Source: Verrucomicrobiota bacterium (lineage in GTDB: Bacteria > Verrucomicrobiota > Verrucomicrobiia > Limisphaerales > J093). From it: a DNA stretch of 5,933 nt. Location of the stretch: positions 1 to 5,933 of the forward strand of contig RFJD01000278.1 in NCBI GenBank assembly GCA_003695015.1. The letters run 5' to 3'. The notes under the pieces were generated by a model. That model worked only from the letters and a program-made list of their open reading frames with translations. It was not told the origin of the DNA and ran no database searches. Shown here piece by piece: positions 5,037 through 5,933 of the stretch. Position 1 is the first letter of the stretch, and each line of letters starts with the position of its first letter. Position numbers and translations under genes: made by a program.

Positions 5037-5651
5037 ATGGCGCACATCAGCGATCCATCCAACGCCTCGGATGAGCAACTGGTGCAGAGCGCCCGGCAGG
5101 GCGATCGCGAGGCGTTCGAGGAGCTGGTGTACCGGCATCGGAACAAGATTTACTCGCGGGTGTTCTCGATGGTGCGCAACGCCGACGATGCCTTGGACCT
5201 CTCGCAGGAGGCATGGATCAAGGCGTGGCAGCGGCTGGACCAGTTCCACGGCGATTCGAGTTTCGCCACGTGGATCACCCGGGTGGCGATCAACGTTTGC
5301 CTGGACTTCCTCCGCCGGCAGAAGCGGGTGCACTTCGAGTCCACCGAGACGCTCGAGGAAAAGCTTGGAGGGGTGGAGCGGCTGATGCCGCCGGCCGAGG
5401 TGGATCCGCTGGCCGGCTTGGAGCGCGAAGAGTTGCGGGCCCGGATCGACCGGGCGCTGGACGAGTTGAGCGAGAAACATCGGACTGTGTTGATTTTGCA
5501 CGCATTCGAGGGTTTGGAGTATAAGGAGATTGCCCGGCGGGTGGGTTGTTCGCTGGGCACGGTGATGTCGCGGCTGTTTTACGCGCGGCGCAATCTGGCG
5601 GCCAAGCTGGCCGACCTGAAAGAGCAACGGGAACAAGAACATGACGGCTGA
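5037..5651 (+). CDS. ECF (extracytoplasmic function) RNA polymerase sigma factor
   Basis: This 204-residue protein has the two-domain build of group IV sigma-70 factors. Region 2 spans about residues 12-96: a helix around FEELVYRHRNKIYSRVFSMV, then the core-binding and -10-reading part with DLSQEAWIKAWQRLDQF, followed by SSFATWITRVAINVCLDFL. A charged linker (about 97-130) follows. Region 4 (about 134-188) has LDELSEKHRTVLILHAFEGL and the helix-turn-helix YKEIARRVGCSLGTVMSRL that reads the -35 box. It resembles RpoE-like ECF factors, and the signal it answers cannot be deduced. It starts 30 bases after hisB without a clear Shine-Dalgarno. Its last 11 bases overlap the start of the anti-sigma-like gene, indicating translational coupling. 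ECF factors often activate their own promoter; I could not identify one. A stretch of region 4 (about 5461-5530) is near 46% G+C, lower than its surroundings. Confidence 0.95.
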   Translation: MAHISDPSNASDEQLVQSARQGDREAFEELVYRHRNKIYSRVFSMVRNADDALDLSQEAWIKAWQRLDQFHGDSSFATWITRVAINVCLDFLRRQKRVHFESTETLEEKLGGVERLMPPAEVDPLAGLEREELRARIDRALDELSEKHRTVLILHAFEGLEYKEIARRVGCSLGTVMSRLFYARRNLAAKLADLKEQREQEHDG

Positions 5652-5933
5652 AACCTGCCTGAAGATCCAGTCCTGGGTGGACGGCGAACTGCCGGCGCAC
5701 GAGGCGCGGGAGATCGAGCGGCTGGTGGCCGCCGACCCGGAGGCGCGCGCGCTGGCCGATCAATTGCGTTCCCTCAAGGCGGCACTCCAGGATGCCGAGA
5801 TCGAGCGGCCCGTGCCGATGGGGCGGGAGGAGTACTGGGGCGGCATCGCGGTGGGGTTGGGCCCCGAGAAGGCGGTCCGCCCGGCGTCGGCGGTGGTGCG
5901 TCCCCGGCCGCGTTGGTGGCGGTGGCTGGCGCC
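5641..5933 (+). CDS. putative anti-sigma factor, C-terminus cut off by window edge
   Basis: The ATG at 5641 overlaps the sigma gene by 11 bases, and the frame stays open for 97 codons to the window end. The N-terminus resembles the anti-sigma domain that follows many ECF genes: IQSWVDGELPAHEAREIERL, then AADPEARALADQL and LRSLKAAL, matching the common pattern of a DGEL helix followed by a second helix and a Leu/Ala-rich third helix. The zinc-binding His-x3-Cys-x2-Cys of the classic zf-HC2 form is missing: those positions read Val, Asp and Ala, and only Cys6 remains. It is therefore probably a zinc-independent version. The last visible residues (RPRPRWWRWLA) are basic and tryptophan-rich, as expected just before a transmembrane helix, but that helix would lie outside the window. 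The likely role is to hold the sigma factor inactive at the membrane. The assignment rests on context plus the weak motif. Confidence 0.8.
   Translation, partial: MTAETCLKIQSWVDGELPAHEAREIERLVAADPEARALADQLRSLKAALQDAEIERPVPMGREEYWGGIAVGLGPEKAVRPASAVVRPRPRWWRWLA

Noticed and set aside
3999..5642. A long minus-strand open frame (547 codons) covering the tRNA, hisB and the sigma gene
   Set aside because: It is antisense to three confident features, and its proline/arginine/histidine-rich translation is typical of GC-rich shadow frames. It also contains the translated tRNA complement (CAREDSNLHPL), a common artefact.

Overview
This is a GC-rich, gene-dense chromosomal window (roughly two-thirds G+C by eye) from a bacterium. 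The best guess is the Verrucomicrobiota, for example a Limisphaerales/Pedosphaerales-type organism, or more broadly the PVC group. This is inferred from three things: the style of the major-facilitator transporter, the ECF sigma/anti-sigma pair, and a double-length nucleoside-diphosphate-kinase-like protein. No rRNA or other direct taxonomic marker is present, so the assignment is tentative. There is no sign of phage, insertion sequence or CRISPR DNA.

Layout. A hypothetical gene runs leftward off the window edge (coding 373 to 2, minus strand). It diverges across a 215-base gap from a complete YqgE/AlgH-family gene (589-1149, plus). A 341-base non-coding stretch follows, holding a terminator-like hairpin, a possible promoter and leader hairpins. 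Next is a protein of about 389 residues with two nucleoside-diphosphate-kinase-like domains (1491-2660). Its first domain has lost the catalytic residues, while the second keeps them and carries an insertion. A perfect 12-bp hairpin separates it from a 12-helix MFS transporter (2740-4104). A tRNA-Leu with anticodon UAG and an encoded CCA end lies at 4145-4229. After a likely promoter come hisB (4338-5006, histidine biosynthesis), an ECF sigma factor (5037-5651), and an overlapping gene resembling an anti-sigma factor (5641 to the window end).

How the genes fit together. The sigma and anti-sigma genes overlap by 11 bases and form an obvious regulatory pair. They follow hisB by only 30 bases, so hisB readthrough or a promoter inside hisB must drive them. 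The other genes look like housekeeping neighbours rather than one pathway. Only algH has a strong Shine-Dalgarno sequence. The remaining starts have weak or no Shine-Dalgarno, and hisB may be transcribed as a leaderless or nearly leaderless mRNA.

Nothing here is clearly a new biological system. The most unusual element is the tandem NDK-like protein with one dead and one apparently intact active site, followed by the two insertions in HisB and the paired leader and intergenic hairpins.
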